Origin: Candidatus Bathyarchaeota archaeon A05DMB-4
GTDB taxonomy: Archaea > Thermoproteota > Bathyarchaeia > Bathyarchaeales > SOJC01
Reading direction: 5' to 3'
Assembly (NCBI GenBank): GCA_019685575.1
Contig: JABFQO010000016.1
Coordinates: forward strand, 1 to 34,558
Length of the DNA: 34,558 nucleotides
Part shown: in pieces, positions 1-8,494 of the stretch
Position numbering within the stretch: position 1 is the first letter of the stretch
How the letters are laid out: the number at the start of each line of letters is the position of its first letter
The notes under the pieces: generated by a model
Seen by the model: only the letters and a program-made list of their open reading frames with translations
Database searches by the model: none
Told to the model about the DNA's origin: nothing
Position numbers and translations under genes: made by a program

Positions 1-2460
1 GGTTGGAGTGGCGATATATCCAGCAACGATAACCCGATAGACATTACTATGGATGGTAGCAAAACTATCATAGCAACCTTCAATCAAGATTACTACACGC
101 TTACCATAATAATTGACGGTTACGGTACTGTCAGCAAGGTTCCTGACCAAGCAACATACACGTATGGCTCATCAGTGGAATTAACAGCCACAGCCGACCC
201 AGGCTGGACGTTTAGCCAATGGAGCGGTGCGCTAACAAGTTCTGATAATCCTGCAACTTTGATTATCACAGGAGACGCAACGGTAACCGCTCACTTCACT
301 CAAAACCAGTACACATTGTCAATTACCACGGACGGAAGCGGTACTGTAACAAAGAACCCCGATCAACTCACATACACTTACGGTACTATAGTTGAGTTAA
401 CAGCTACAGCCGAGTCTGGTTGGACGTTTTCGCATTGGAGTGGCGATGCGTCTGGAAGTAATAATCCGACCACTGTAACCATCGATGGAGATAAATCAGT
501 TATGGCTGTTTTCACACAGAATCAGTACACGTTAACAATCGATATAATCGGCTCTGGCTCGGTAACTAAAATGCCTGATTATGCGGTCTACGCGCATGGA
601 GAAACAGTAACCTTAACAGCCACGCCGATTGCAGGTTGGTCATTCGCTGGCTGGAGTGGCGACTCTACGAGTAGCGAAAACCCAGTTGACATTGTGATGG
701 ACAGTAGCAAGTCTATCACTGCCACGTTTACACAAGACCAATACACATTAACAATATACACCGACGGCCAAGGAACAATCACAATAACTCCAGAGCAAAC
801 ATCATACACCTACGGAACACCAATCCAAATAGCCGCAAACCCCAGCGTCGGTTGGAGTTTCAGCTACTGGGGTGGCGACTTATCAGGTTCAGACAACCCA
901 ATCAACTTCGCAATTACCGCTGACATGATTGTTACAGCACACTTCTCACAAAACCAGTACACACTAACTGTCACCATCGATGGTAGTGGCTCAGTAACCC
1001 GAGTTCCAAATCAAGCAACTTATGTCTTTGGCGACTCTGTTGAACTCACCGCTGTTGCAAACGCTGGTTGGACTTTTAACCACTGGTCAGGAGACCTTAC
1101 AGGCTCCATAAACCCTGAAACCATACTTATCGACGGCGACAAGACAGTGACGGCACACTTTACACAGGATCAATATACACTAACAATAGACATTGACGGC
1201 TCAGGTTCAGTCGAAATAGATCCTGAACAAACGACTTACGTTTATGGCGATACTGTTGAACTCACAGCAGTTCCAAGCGTAGGATGGTCTTTCAGTCACT
1301 GGGATGGCGACCTATCTAGTACCGAGAATCCAGTGACTATAATAATGGACGGCGACAAAACAATCAATGCCATCTTCACTCAGAACCAATACACCATAAC
1401 AATCCTAACAGACGGCATGGGTTCGGTCACGAAATCGCCCGATCAATCAACCTACGTTTATGGCGATTTGGTCCAATTAACTGCTGTTGCTGACTCGAGT
1501 TGGACTTTCGTAAATTGGTCTGGAGACTTAACGAGCTCAACTAACCCTGAAACCATAATCATAGACGGCGACAAAACAGTCACTGCACATTTCACGCAAA
1601 TATTGATAACAGACTCGACATTCGACGCAAGTGTAGACAGCGCAGACTTGAGGGCTAATAGTGCTGGACAAGATTGGTATGAAAGCCGCGGTGCATTTTC
1701 AGGTGGCGACCCGACTTTGCTCACTCTGGACACAAACAATATTGGCGGCAACGCTGGAAAGAAAGCTGCCCTAAAGAACTACGGCATCGCCAGCAACGCT
1801 CACCTCACTCAAGAATTCAGCATCGCCCAGACCGGCACATTCACAATGTCATTTGACATCTACATAGACAGAATACAAGACAATGGTAACTATGATCGAG
1901 TAGGTCATATTTACATTGGAGACGATAGTGTAACGACTAACGCACCGACTGGTCAAGCTTCTGAGCGTTTTGTGCTTCTAGCATTCTACGACCCGACTCC
2001 AGGCGATACGGGCACCGACTTGGAATTGAGAGCTAGAACATTGAACACTGCTGCCCAGTCATGGTCCAACACTGCGCTTTGGGTGCAAGTGGCAACAGGC
2101 TTGAGCTATGATACCTGGTACACGATCAAAATAGTGGTCAAAGTAGCCAGCGGCACCTACGATGTCTATATTAACGGAGCCCTCGTTAAAGAGAACATAG
2201 CCAAGATGGATGTGTACCCCGCAGCTAATCCTATCAGGTACGTGACATTTGCTTCAGACAGCGACGCTAGAGGAGACTTCTACGTAGACAATGTTTACTC
2301 GCCAGCACAGCAAACAGTTGGAGCTAATTACTTCGCCATCGATAATGGTCTCACTGAAATTGCTTACATGCCACGTACGGCTTACTATGCTCCGATCTAC
2401 TTGTTTGCAATAACCTTGATAGGGTTCAATCTTCGCAAAATGAAACGCAAACGAAACTAA
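1..2460 (+). CDS. InlB-type repeat surface protein, 5' end outside window
   Basis: The reading frame is open from base 1, so the true start lies upstream and only the last 819 codons are visible. From the first ATG (base 49), residues about 16-519 are seven copies of a 72-residue unit with the signature YTLTI..DGSG.V...P...Y.YG..V.L.A....GW.F..WSGD, typical of divergent InlB B-repeat domains in surface adhesins. Residues about 525-760 look like a concanavalin/LamG-type beta-sandwich. The last 25 residues are a hydrophobic segment followed by RKMKRKRN, which should anchor the chain in the membrane with the repeats outside. This tail is not the VVPExxT type of the later proteins, so sorting by the nearby archaeosortase is doubtful. 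The role is probably adhesion or polymer binding at the cell surface; the ligand is unknown. Confidence 0.85.
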   Translation, partial: GWSGDISSNDNPIDITMDGSKTIIATFNQDYYTLTIIIDGYGTVSKVPDQATYTYGSSVELTATADPGWTFSQWSGALTSSDNPATLIITGDATVTAHFTQNQYTLSITTDGSGTVTKNPDQLTYTYGTIVELTATAESGWTFSHWSGDASGSNNPTTVTIDGDKSVMAVFTQNQYTLTIDIIGSGSVTKMPDYAVYAHGETVTLTATPIAGWSFAGWSGDSTSSENPVDIVMDSSKSITATFTQDQYTLTIYTDGQGTITITPEQTSYTYGTPIQIAANPSVGWSFSYWGGDLSGSDNPINFAITADMIVTAHFSQNQYTLTVTIDGSGSVTRVPNQATYVFGDSVELTAVANAGWTFNHWSGDLTGSINPETILIDGDKTVTAHFTQDQYTLTIDIDGSGSVEIDPEQTTYVYGDTVELTAVPSVGWSFSHWDGDLSSTENPVTIIMDGDKTINAIFTQNQYTITILTDGMGSVTKSPDQSTYVYGDLVQLTAVADSSWTFVNWSGDLTSSTNPETIIIDGDKTVTAHFTQILITDSTFDASVDSADLRANSAGQDWYESRGAFSGGDPTLLTLDTNNIGGNAGKKAALKNYGIASNAHLTQEFSIAQTGTFTMSFDIYIDRIQDNGNYDRVGHIYIGDDSVTTNAPTGQASERFVLLAFYDPTPGDTGTDLELRARTLNTAAQSWSNTALWVQVATGLSYDTWYTIKIVVKVASGTYDVYINGALVKENIAKMDVYPAANPIRYVTFASDSDARGDFYVDNVYSPAQQTVGANYFAIDNGLTEIAYMPRTAYYAPIYLFAITLIGFNLRKMKRKRN
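94..1605 (+). repeat. Seven in-frame 216-bp tandem repeats
   Basis: Each unit encodes 72 residues beginning at the YTLTI/YTLSI tyrosine; successive tyrosines fall at residues 16, 88, 160, 232, 304, 376 and 448 of the visible protein. Bases 1-93 are the end of another copy, so the array continues beyond the window. Copies differ at many positions in DNA and protein, so they are diverged rather than freshly amplified. Confidence 0.85.
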
Positions 2461-2470
2461 TCCTCTAACC

Positions 2471-2479
2471 TTTTTCTTT
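2471..2479 (+). terminator. T-rich tract after the surface protein gene
   Basis: Five Ts, a C and three Ts begin 11 bases after the stop codon, with no hairpin before them. This fits the T-tract terminators of archaea and separates the gene from the next promoter. Confidence 0.4.
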
Positions 2480-2512
2480 CACCTTCACCAAAAAAGAAGC
2501 TACAATCCGCAA

Positions 2513-2521
2513 TATTTTATA
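2513..2521 (+). promoter_or_regulatory. TATA box for the M14 peptidase gene
   Basis: The sequence TATTTTATA lies about 35 bases before the ATG at 2553. A start site about 25 bases downstream would fall near 2542, after the alternative TTG at 2529, so the box favours the ATG as the start. Confidence 0.5.
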
Positions 2522-2552
2522 GCCTCTATTGCGCATATTGACTAGAAGGACG

Positions 2553-4235
2553 ATGAAAGCCAAGAAAGCCTTCCCTTTAATCATCTTCATAATTCTAATC
2601 TCACCATTATTCTTTGTTCCACAACCAGTATATGCAGGTCCACTCCGTGATTATGCAACATTTATCAATGCTTTCAAAGCTTTGGCAAACGCCTACCCAG
2701 AGTTAATGACTTATGAAACCATCGGTAAAACGGTTGAGAACAGAGATATAATCATGTTCAAAATCGGCAACCCAACAGGAGGCAAAGTACTATTCGATGG
2801 CGCAATGCATGGATCAGAAAGTCTGGGCTCGGAACTATTATATTTCTATGCAAAATGGCTTCTAACCAGCAGTGACCCATTAGCAAAGCGAATACTCGCT
2901 AGAGACTATACGCTCTTAATTCCGGTTGTAAATGTAGATTCATATGACCGTTACATAAGAAAAAACGCTAATGGAGTCGACCTTAACAGAAACTTTGCAA
3001 CAAACTGGCAATACGCAGGCAGTAGCGACCCAAATAGCGACTATTATCGTGGCCCTTCGCCACTAAGCGAGCCAGAATCAAAGGCAATCGTCGGTGTATT
3101 TCAAAAATACAAACCCAGCTTCTACGTAAACCTTCACAGGGGAGGAGTAATCTTCTACGTAAACAGCTACGGAAACCGCACTTACTACTCCATAATCTTT
3201 AACAAAATAACCTCGCTAGCCCAAGAGCGAGGAGTCAGCACATATCCATACCAATACATAAGCAGCGCAGGATACGCAATCAGCGACGCAACCAGCGCCA
3301 AAATCACAAGTTTCCTTCTAGAATTATATGATTGGTCAACTATCTCGCTTTCACAAATCGAAACCGTTCTTCTCCCGAAATTCATACCCAGTGCAATGGT
3401 TATGAGTCAAGAATGTGAGAGCAAGAGTTTGTTTAGTGATGGTTTTGAATCTGGCAGTTCGAGCGCTTGGTCTGGAACCACAGTGACGTCAGGAGACAAC
3501 GTTGCCGTCGTAAATTCTAACCCGTTCCGAGGCACTTACAGTGCAAAGTTCGAAACCACCGGAGTCGCTTCAGGAATAAAGTGTGCCTCAGTCTACAAAA
3601 CCATCCCTGAAACCCCACTAATCTACACCCGCGGCTACTTCTACATCACACAAGGCTTACCCCTAACAGACAACGACGACTACATAGCCCTCACACAATA
3701 CCTCAACCCCGACGGAAACGTAATATGCTCCCTTCAAATCAGAAAAATCCAAGGACAAAACGTATTCCACCTGTCAGGCATCAGCGGCACCACAGCATGG
3801 ATCCACGAAAGCACATACGACATACTCCCACAAGCAAATAGGTGGTACGGCATCGAACTATACGCCTACATCCACGCCACCGCAGGCGCATACAAAATCT
3901 ACATAGACGGCACCGAACAAATCACCGCAACAAACCTCAACACAACAAGATACGGCAACATAACCACAATATGCTTCGGACTAGCCAGCTGCTCCAACAC
4001 ACAACAAAAAATCGTAACCTACGGCGACTGCGCAGAAATCAGCACAAACTACATCGAATTCCTAAACCGCGCAGACATAAACGGCGACGGCGTAGTCAAC
4101 ATCAAAGACGTGACACTCTTAACATTAGCTTGGCTTTCCACATCCGACTCCCCCCAATACGATTGGCGCTGCGACCTAAACAGCGACGGAATTATTAACA
4201 TCGTAGACGCCACCATACTCTGTAAAGCACTCTGA
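2553..4235 (+). CDS. Secreted M14 zinc carboxypeptidase with dockerin
   Basis: Numbering is from the in-frame TTG at 2529; the likely start is the ATG at codon 9, which gives a clean signal peptide (basic MKAKK, hydrophobic core, cut near YAG). Residues about 38-290 are an M14 carboxypeptidase domain: zinc ligands H94 and E97 in HGSE, substrate arginine R154 in DLNRN, third ligand H203 in NLHRGG and catalytic glutamate E265. All key residues are present, so it should be an active metallopeptidase. Residues about 300-510 form a LamG-like beta-sandwich. The last about 55 residues are a type I dockerin with two calcium loops (DINGDGVVNIKD and DLNSDGIINIVD). A secreted enzyme with a dockerin implies docking on a cohesin; a cohesin-like domain occurs at about 33.9-34.3 kb. 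Base composition turns strongly A+C rich from about 3590 to the end of the gene. Confidence 0.9.
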   Translation: MKAKKAFPLIIFIILISPLFFVPQPVYAGPLRDYATFINAFKALANAYPELMTYETIGKTVENRDIIMFKIGNPTGGKVLFDGAMHGSESLGSELLYFYAKWLLTSSDPLAKRILARDYTLLIPVVNVDSYDRYIRKNANGVDLNRNFATNWQYAGSSDPNSDYYRGPSPLSEPESKAIVGVFQKYKPSFYVNLHRGGVIFYVNSYGNRTYYSIIFNKITSLAQERGVSTYPYQYISSAGYAISDATSAKITSFLLELYDWSTISLSQIETVLLPKFIPSAMVMSQECESKSLFSDGFESGSSSAWSGTTVTSGDNVAVVNSNPFRGTYSAKFETTGVASGIKCASVYKTIPETPLIYTRGYFYITQGLPLTDNDDYIALTQYLNPDGNVICSLQIRKIQGQNVFHLSGISGTTAWIHESTYDILPQANRWYGIELYAYIHATAGAYKIYIDGTEQITATNLNTTRYGNITTICFGLASCSNTQQKIVTYGDCAEISTNYIEFLNRADINGDGVVNIKDVTLLTLAWLSTSDSPQYDWRCDLNSDGIINIVDATILCKAL

Positions 4236-4264
4236 ACCAACCATTATTTCAAAAAAAAACACCC

Positions 4265-4273
4265 ATTATAAAA
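4265..4273 (+). promoter_or_regulatory. TATA-like box before the archaeosortase operon
   Basis: ATTATAAAA lies about 45 bases before the ATG at 4315, giving a leader of about 20 bases. The region is A-rich, so the match could be chance. Confidence 0.4.
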
Positions 4274-4314
4274 CCAAGCAAAACCCACAGCCATAATTAT
4301 GAAGAGGCAAATCC

Positions 4315-6567
4315 ATGCAAAAAGCCCTGCAAACCCAAGCAACACACCACAACCAATCCAAACTAACCCTAATCGCCAAAGTAACATCCATCACCATAGT
4401 CACAGTGGCATTGTTCGCTCAAGACCTGCTCATACTTTTCAACGATGCCCTACTGAGCGAAGCCACAAGCTACATACTAGCCATACCCATAATATTCACC
4501 TACCTCATCTACAGAAAAAGAAAAATGCTAAAAGCAACAATCACAGCCAACACCTCTGAACCGCCAAAAACAAAGCGGCTCTACCTAACCATCGGCATTC
4601 TTCTATGCACCTTAGCCATAGTACTCTACTGGTTCGGCTCCTACTCATTCACACCCATAGAATACCACCTCACCGCCCTACCATTCTTCATCACAGGCCT
4701 AACTCTAATACTATTCAACCCACAAACACTCCGCCAACTCGCCTTCCCAATAACCTTCCTAGCCTTCCTCATCCCACCACCAGCAGAAATCCTCTACTCC
4801 ATAGGCGCCACACTATCAACTCTAAGCGCCCAAGCCTCACACACAATCATAACAGCCATAGGCATCCCAGCCACACTCACAGAAAACCTAGCCAGCCCAG
4901 AAATAACAGTAACAAGACCCGACGGCGCATCACAAATCTTCAGCGTAGACATCGCCTGCTCAGGCATATACAGCCTCATAGGCTTCCTAATATTCGCAGT
5001 CTTCATAACCTACATAATCCGCGACAAACCATGGAAAAAACTCGCCCTGCTCCTACTAGGGCTTCCACTGATCTACCTACTAAACATAACCCGCATAACC
5101 ACCATGCTCCTAATCTACTACCAATTCGACGTAGAACTAGCCCTACAAGCATTCCACCTACTTGGCGGATGGATGCTCATATTCCTCGGCACACTCCTCC
5201 TACTCCTCGCCTCAGAAAAAATCTTCAAAACACAAATCTTTACACAACCAATCCCAAAATGCCCAAAATGCAACCCACAACCAAACAAGACCATAGAAAA
5301 CTTCTGCCTAAAATGCGGAAGGATACTAAAAATCCACCCCCCCAAACCCACAAAACAAGACATAATCAAAATCATTGCCATAACCCTCAGCACAACACTA
5401 ATAATATTCACACAAGCCCCAGTATTCGCACTAACACAAAACATAAGCATAGACATAAACACACCATACGGCCCTGCACCATCCGCAAAAATACTCCCCA
5501 TAACTATTAACGGATACAACCTCCACCCAAACTTCACCTACCGCGACACAGAATTCGAAAAAATAGCCAAACAAGACATGGCGATAATCTACCTCTACAC
5601 AGGCGAAGGAAAAGAACCCCTATTCGTCGCCATAGAAATCGCCTCAACACGCTCATCACTCCACCGATGGGAAACCTGCCTCATCACATGGCGAATCCAA
5701 AAAGGCTGGCAACCCATAGTACACCAAATAGACCTCAGAGACGCTCCACTACTCGACAACCCACCAATCATAGCACGATTCTTCATATTCCAACACCTAA
5801 AAACAAACGAAACACAAGCCGTACTCTACTGGTACGAAACAGCCATATTCAAAGTCAACGGAACACAACAACAAAAATACGTAAAAATAAGCCTCGAAGC
5901 CTTCCCCAGCGACACAGAAGACATAGAGACACTTGAAGACACCATGCTCAAAGTCGCAAAAGAAATAGCCCAATACTGGCAACCCATAAAACTCTGGTCA
6001 CAAATAGCACTACTGCTCTCTCTAAACGGCGACAAACTAGTAGCCACAACAACCACAATACTAATCGCCGTAATCATCATCACATTAGTAGATAGAAGAA
6101 GAACAAGAAAAACAAACTACAAAGCCTACCAAAAACTCTCAACACCCAACAAACAACTGATAGACGCCGTACACCAATCCACAAAACCAACAAAACACAC
6201 CCCACACAACCTCGTTGTCGTGCACAGAAAAATCACAGCAAAACTCAAACAAAACAGATTTCCAAAAACTCTCCAAACAATACTCGAACAAGCAAAAACA
6301 AAAACATCCCCCATAACCTCCCTACTATTCAAAAGAACCGACAACAAACCCATAGCAACACTCGAAAACATAGCCACTACATACAAAAAAACTTCAGGCA
6401 AACCAATCAGAAAACAAAAACTCCTAGAATGGCTCCGTCAAACAGAAAACATAGGCCTAATAACAAGCAGCATAAGCAATAAACAAGACGAACCCATACA
6501 AACATGGAAACCCCAAATAGCCTTCCCCAAAAAACCCAGCACACAGGCAAGTGAAACACAAACATGA
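4315..6567 (+). CDS. Archaeosortase fused to zinc ribbon and EpsI-like domain
   Basis: Residues 20-300 are a multi-pass exosortase/archaeosortase domain, a membrane transpeptidase that cuts C-terminal sorting signals. The catalytic triad is visible: C215 in IACSGIYS, R260 in NITRI and H281 in FHLLGGW. Residues 316-334 are a cytoplasmic zinc ribbon (CPKC...CLKC). After a helix at about 351-372, residues about 375-560 resemble EpsI, the exosortase partner, including H450, C455 and the GW at 464-465; this part should be outside. A last helix (577-592) precedes a basic, winged-helix-sized cytoplasmic tail of about 150 residues. At 750 aa it is far longer than a plain archaeosortase of about 300 aa. 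Its stop overlaps the next start (ATGA). Two proteins with matching C-terminal signals follow within 2 kb and are the likely substrates. The subfamily cannot be assigned by eye. Confidence 0.9.
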   Translation: MQKALQTQATHHNQSKLTLIAKVTSITIVTVALFAQDLLILFNDALLSEATSYILAIPIIFTYLIYRKRKMLKATITANTSEPPKTKRLYLTIGILLCTLAIVLYWFGSYSFTPIEYHLTALPFFITGLTLILFNPQTLRQLAFPITFLAFLIPPPAEILYSIGATLSTLSAQASHTIITAIGIPATLTENLASPEITVTRPDGASQIFSVDIACSGIYSLIGFLIFAVFITYIIRDKPWKKLALLLLGLPLIYLLNITRITTMLLIYYQFDVELALQAFHLLGGWMLIFLGTLLLLLASEKIFKTQIFTQPIPKCPKCNPQPNKTIENFCLKCGRILKIHPPKPTKQDIIKIIAITLSTTLIIFTQAPVFALTQNISIDINTPYGPAPSAKILPITINGYNLHPNFTYRDTEFEKIAKQDMAIIYLYTGEGKEPLFVAIEIASTRSSLHRWETCLITWRIQKGWQPIVHQIDLRDAPLLDNPPIIARFFIFQHLKTNETQAVLYWYETAIFKVNGTQQQKYVKISLEAFPSDTEDIETLEDTMLKVAKEIAQYWQPIKLWSQIALLLSLNGDKLVATTTTILIAVIIITLVDRRRTRKTNYKAYQKLSTPNKQLIDAVHQSTKPTKHTPHNLVVVHRKITAKLKQNRFPKTLQTILEQAKTKTSPITSLLFKRTDNKPIATLENIATTYKKTSGKPIRKQKLLEWLRQTENIGLITSSISNKQDEPIQTWKPQIAFPKKPSTQASETQT

Positions 6568-7361
6568 AAAAAATAAACCTCCCAAAACTAACCAGCTGGC
6601 TACTCATCACATTAGGCGCCTTGGCACTAGTTTCATCAGTCGCCTTCGTTTCTCAAATCCTCGCCTTCATAGGCTTAGGTCTTACACTCTGGGGCACCAT
6701 ACTACTCTACATAACACCCGAAGAATACACAAAAACAGCAATCCTTGACACCACAATAACAACACTCCTCACAACCATAGAAAAGATAATACAAGACGGA
6801 AACTATACAGGCAAAGCTGTTTATCTACCACCAAAATACCTAAAAGACTTTGAATCAAGCAAAGCCTACCTCACCAAAGAAAAAACAACCCCCCTACCAC
6901 AGCCAGAACAAACTCAACAACAAGAAAACCCAAGCATTCTCACAAACTCAAACAGCATCCTACTAACACCCCCAGGCGCAGACCTAGTAAAATTATTCGA
7001 AAAAACACTCGGCACAAGCTTCACAAAAGTAGATTTACCCTTCCTCGAAAACAACCTACCCAAACTCCTCATCGAAGACCTCGAACTAACAGAAAACACA
7101 GAAATACAAACAAACAACAACAAAATCCAAGTAAAAATAGAAAACATAACCTACAAAAACACCTCAAACCAACTCAAAAAACTCACAACAGTCACAAACC
7201 TACTAGGCTGCCCCACAAGCAGCGCCATCGCATGCGCATTAGCAAAAGCAACAGGCAAACCCATAGAAATAGGAAAACACCAAATCAGCAACGACGGCAA
7301 AACGATAACTATCGTATACAACATAATAGAAGAACAAAAAACAGAAGCGCCACAAGCATGA
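6564..7361 (+). CDS. Membrane-anchored protein of the archaeosortase operon
   Basis: This 265-aa protein starts within the ATGA that ends the archaeosortase gene, so the two are translationally coupled. Two hydrophobic helices (about 12-30 and 33-50) form an N-terminal hairpin, leaving the rest on the cytoplasmic side by the positive-inside rule. A low-complexity Gln/Pro/Thr stretch (about 105-130) leads to a soluble domain. That domain ends with a distinctive segment, LLGCPTSSAIACALAKATGK, and then a beta-hairpin-like ISNDGKTITIVYNII. I do not recognise the family. Strict coupling suggests it works with the sortase, perhaps as a regulatory or assembly subunit; that is inference. Confidence 0.8.
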   Translation: MKKINLPKLTSWLLITLGALALVSSVAFVSQILAFIGLGLTLWGTILLYITPEEYTKTAILDTTITTLLTTIEKIIQDGNYTGKAVYLPPKYLKDFESSKAYLTKEKTTPLPQPEQTQQQENPSILTNSNSILLTPPGADLVKLFEKTLGTSFTKVDLPFLENNLPKLLIEDLELTENTEIQTNNNKIQVKIENITYKNTSNQLKKLTTVTNLLGCPTSSAIACALAKATGKPIEIGKHQISNDGKTITIVYNIIEEQKTEAPQA

Positions 7362-7570
7362 ATTTCCCCTTAGACTTCTGGAACCTAAGCCTCTGGCTAG
7401 CAGTAACAGCGATAATCCTACTGATCACCTCCGAAATGCTCTCACCCTACTACGGCAAAGTCAAGATCCGCATAAACAGAAAACGACTAAAAAACATATC
7501 ATTCACAGTGGCAATTCTTTTCCTCGCAACCGTTGCAGTGAGAATAGTAAACATCATACTCACACCATAA
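7358..7570 (+). CDS. Small two-helix membrane protein
   Basis: The ATG at 7358 overlaps the preceding TGA (ATGA), giving a 70-aa protein; the longer upstream frame from 7232 lies wholly inside the preceding gene and is unlikely. Hydrophobic helices lie at about 9-28 and 47-67, joined by a strongly basic loop (KVKIRINRKRLK) that should face the cytoplasm, so both ends face outside. It shares the extreme A+C composition of the two genes before it and closes that operon. No family is recognised; a small accessory subunit of the archaeosortase complex is plausible. Confidence 0.65.
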   Translation: MNFPLDFWNLSLWLAVTAIILLITSEMLSPYYGKVKIRINRKRLKNISFTVAILFLATVAVRIVNIILTP

Positions 7571-7643
7571 ACTCAACACGATCATATGAATAAGAACTAT
7601 AGAAAACAGCCTCCAGAATTCTATAACCTTCCCCCTTACACAG

Positions 7644-7653
7644 TTATATAATA
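7644..7653 (+). promoter_or_regulatory. TATA box for the first sorting-substrate gene
   Basis: TTATATAATA is centred about 40 bases before the ATG at 7688, predicting a leader of about 13 bases. Together with the 117-base gap, it implies that the substrate gene has its own promoter apart from the sortase operon. Confidence 0.6.
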
Positions 7654-7687
7654 GCGCATTCAACCATAATATTTTGGCGATACAAAA

Positions 7688-8347
7688 ATGAAAAAAATAA
7701 TCACGTTAACCGCCATTATTGCGTTGACTTTAACTGCATTCCCACTCGCCTACGCTCCGTCACAGTCAATAATCGTAATTGCACCCCAGTGGCCACTCGC
7801 GGTAAGTACACCTGCAACGTTCTCAATCAGCACAACCCCAGCTGCAGACCCAACATACGACCCATGGTTCTTACTAGCTATGACCGTACAATGCTATGAT
7901 GGACTAACAAACGTCGTAATAGAAGATTCGGACGGAAACACAGTTACATTCACGAAATCTGACTTCACACTGCTAACAGGCGACCCCCCACCCCAAATCC
8001 CTGACTCATCAATAAGCGAAAGACAATACACCCGCGCGAACCTTGCCGACCACCTAGGAGTAACAGGCGACGTATACTGGGCAATGAAACCATTCCCACC
8101 AGGAACAATCCTCCACGAAACAGCACAATCGTTCACAGTAACAGTACACTCTACAGCACCATGCATGACTCTATACGTGTTAGGCAAATCAACACCAACT
8201 GCACCCAAATTCGACCGATGGGTCCCACCGACAAACCCGGGCTTCGTGGTTCCAGAACTAGGCACAATACTATTGGCAATGGCTTCATTCGGAGCACTAG
8301 CACTCTTCGCAGCAGCTAAACGCAAGAAAGCGCTCTTCTGGAAATAA
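7688..8347 (+). CDS. Secreted protein with VVPELGT sorting signal
   Basis: A 219-aa protein with a signal peptide (MKK, hydrophobic core, cut near AYA). The body is a small, probably beta-rich domain with three cysteines. The C-terminus has the three parts expected of an archaeosortase substrate: motif FVVPELGT, a hydrophobic stretch of about 18 residues, and a basic cluster AKRKK. The motif resembles the PEF/VPE class of archaeal signals but lacks the usual phenylalanine after PE. The next gene encodes a paralog with the same layout. After cleavage it should be linked to a lipid or another surface acceptor. The biological role of the body is unknown; no catalytic motif is visible. Confidence 0.8.
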   Translation: MKKIITLTAIIALTLTAFPLAYAPSQSIIVIAPQWPLAVSTPATFSISTTPAADPTYDPWFLLAMTVQCYDGLTNVVIEDSDGNTVTFTKSDFTLLTGDPPPQIPDSSISERQYTRANLADHLGVTGDVYWAMKPFPPGTILHETAQSFTVTVHSTAPCMTLYVLGKSTPTAPKFDRWVPPTNPGFVVPELGTILLAMASFGALALFAAAKRKKALFWK

Positions 8348-8455
8348 CCCTACACAAATCTAAGGATCCAAGATCCATCGTTTCCAGACAATTTTCTATT
8401 ATCTTTCAAAACTAGAAAAAGAACACAAATGTTCCATACTTTTACTCCATATGCG

Positions 8456-8465
8456 TTTTTAAATA
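8456..8465 (+). promoter_or_regulatory. TATA box for the second sorting-substrate gene
   Basis: TTTTTAAATA lies about 35 bases before the TTG at 8495 and downstream of the ATG at 8429. A transcript starting near 8486 would exclude that ATG, which supports the TTG start. Confidence 0.6.
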
Positions 8466-8494
8466 ACCACAACAATAAAATATCTGGTGAAACC

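Noticed and set aside
4605-5510. A 301-aa frame overlapping the archaeosortase in another frame
   Set aside because: The A+C-rich DNA lacks stop codons in several frames. The product is low-complexity His/Pro/Arg/Asn/Thr with no domain, so it is a shadow.
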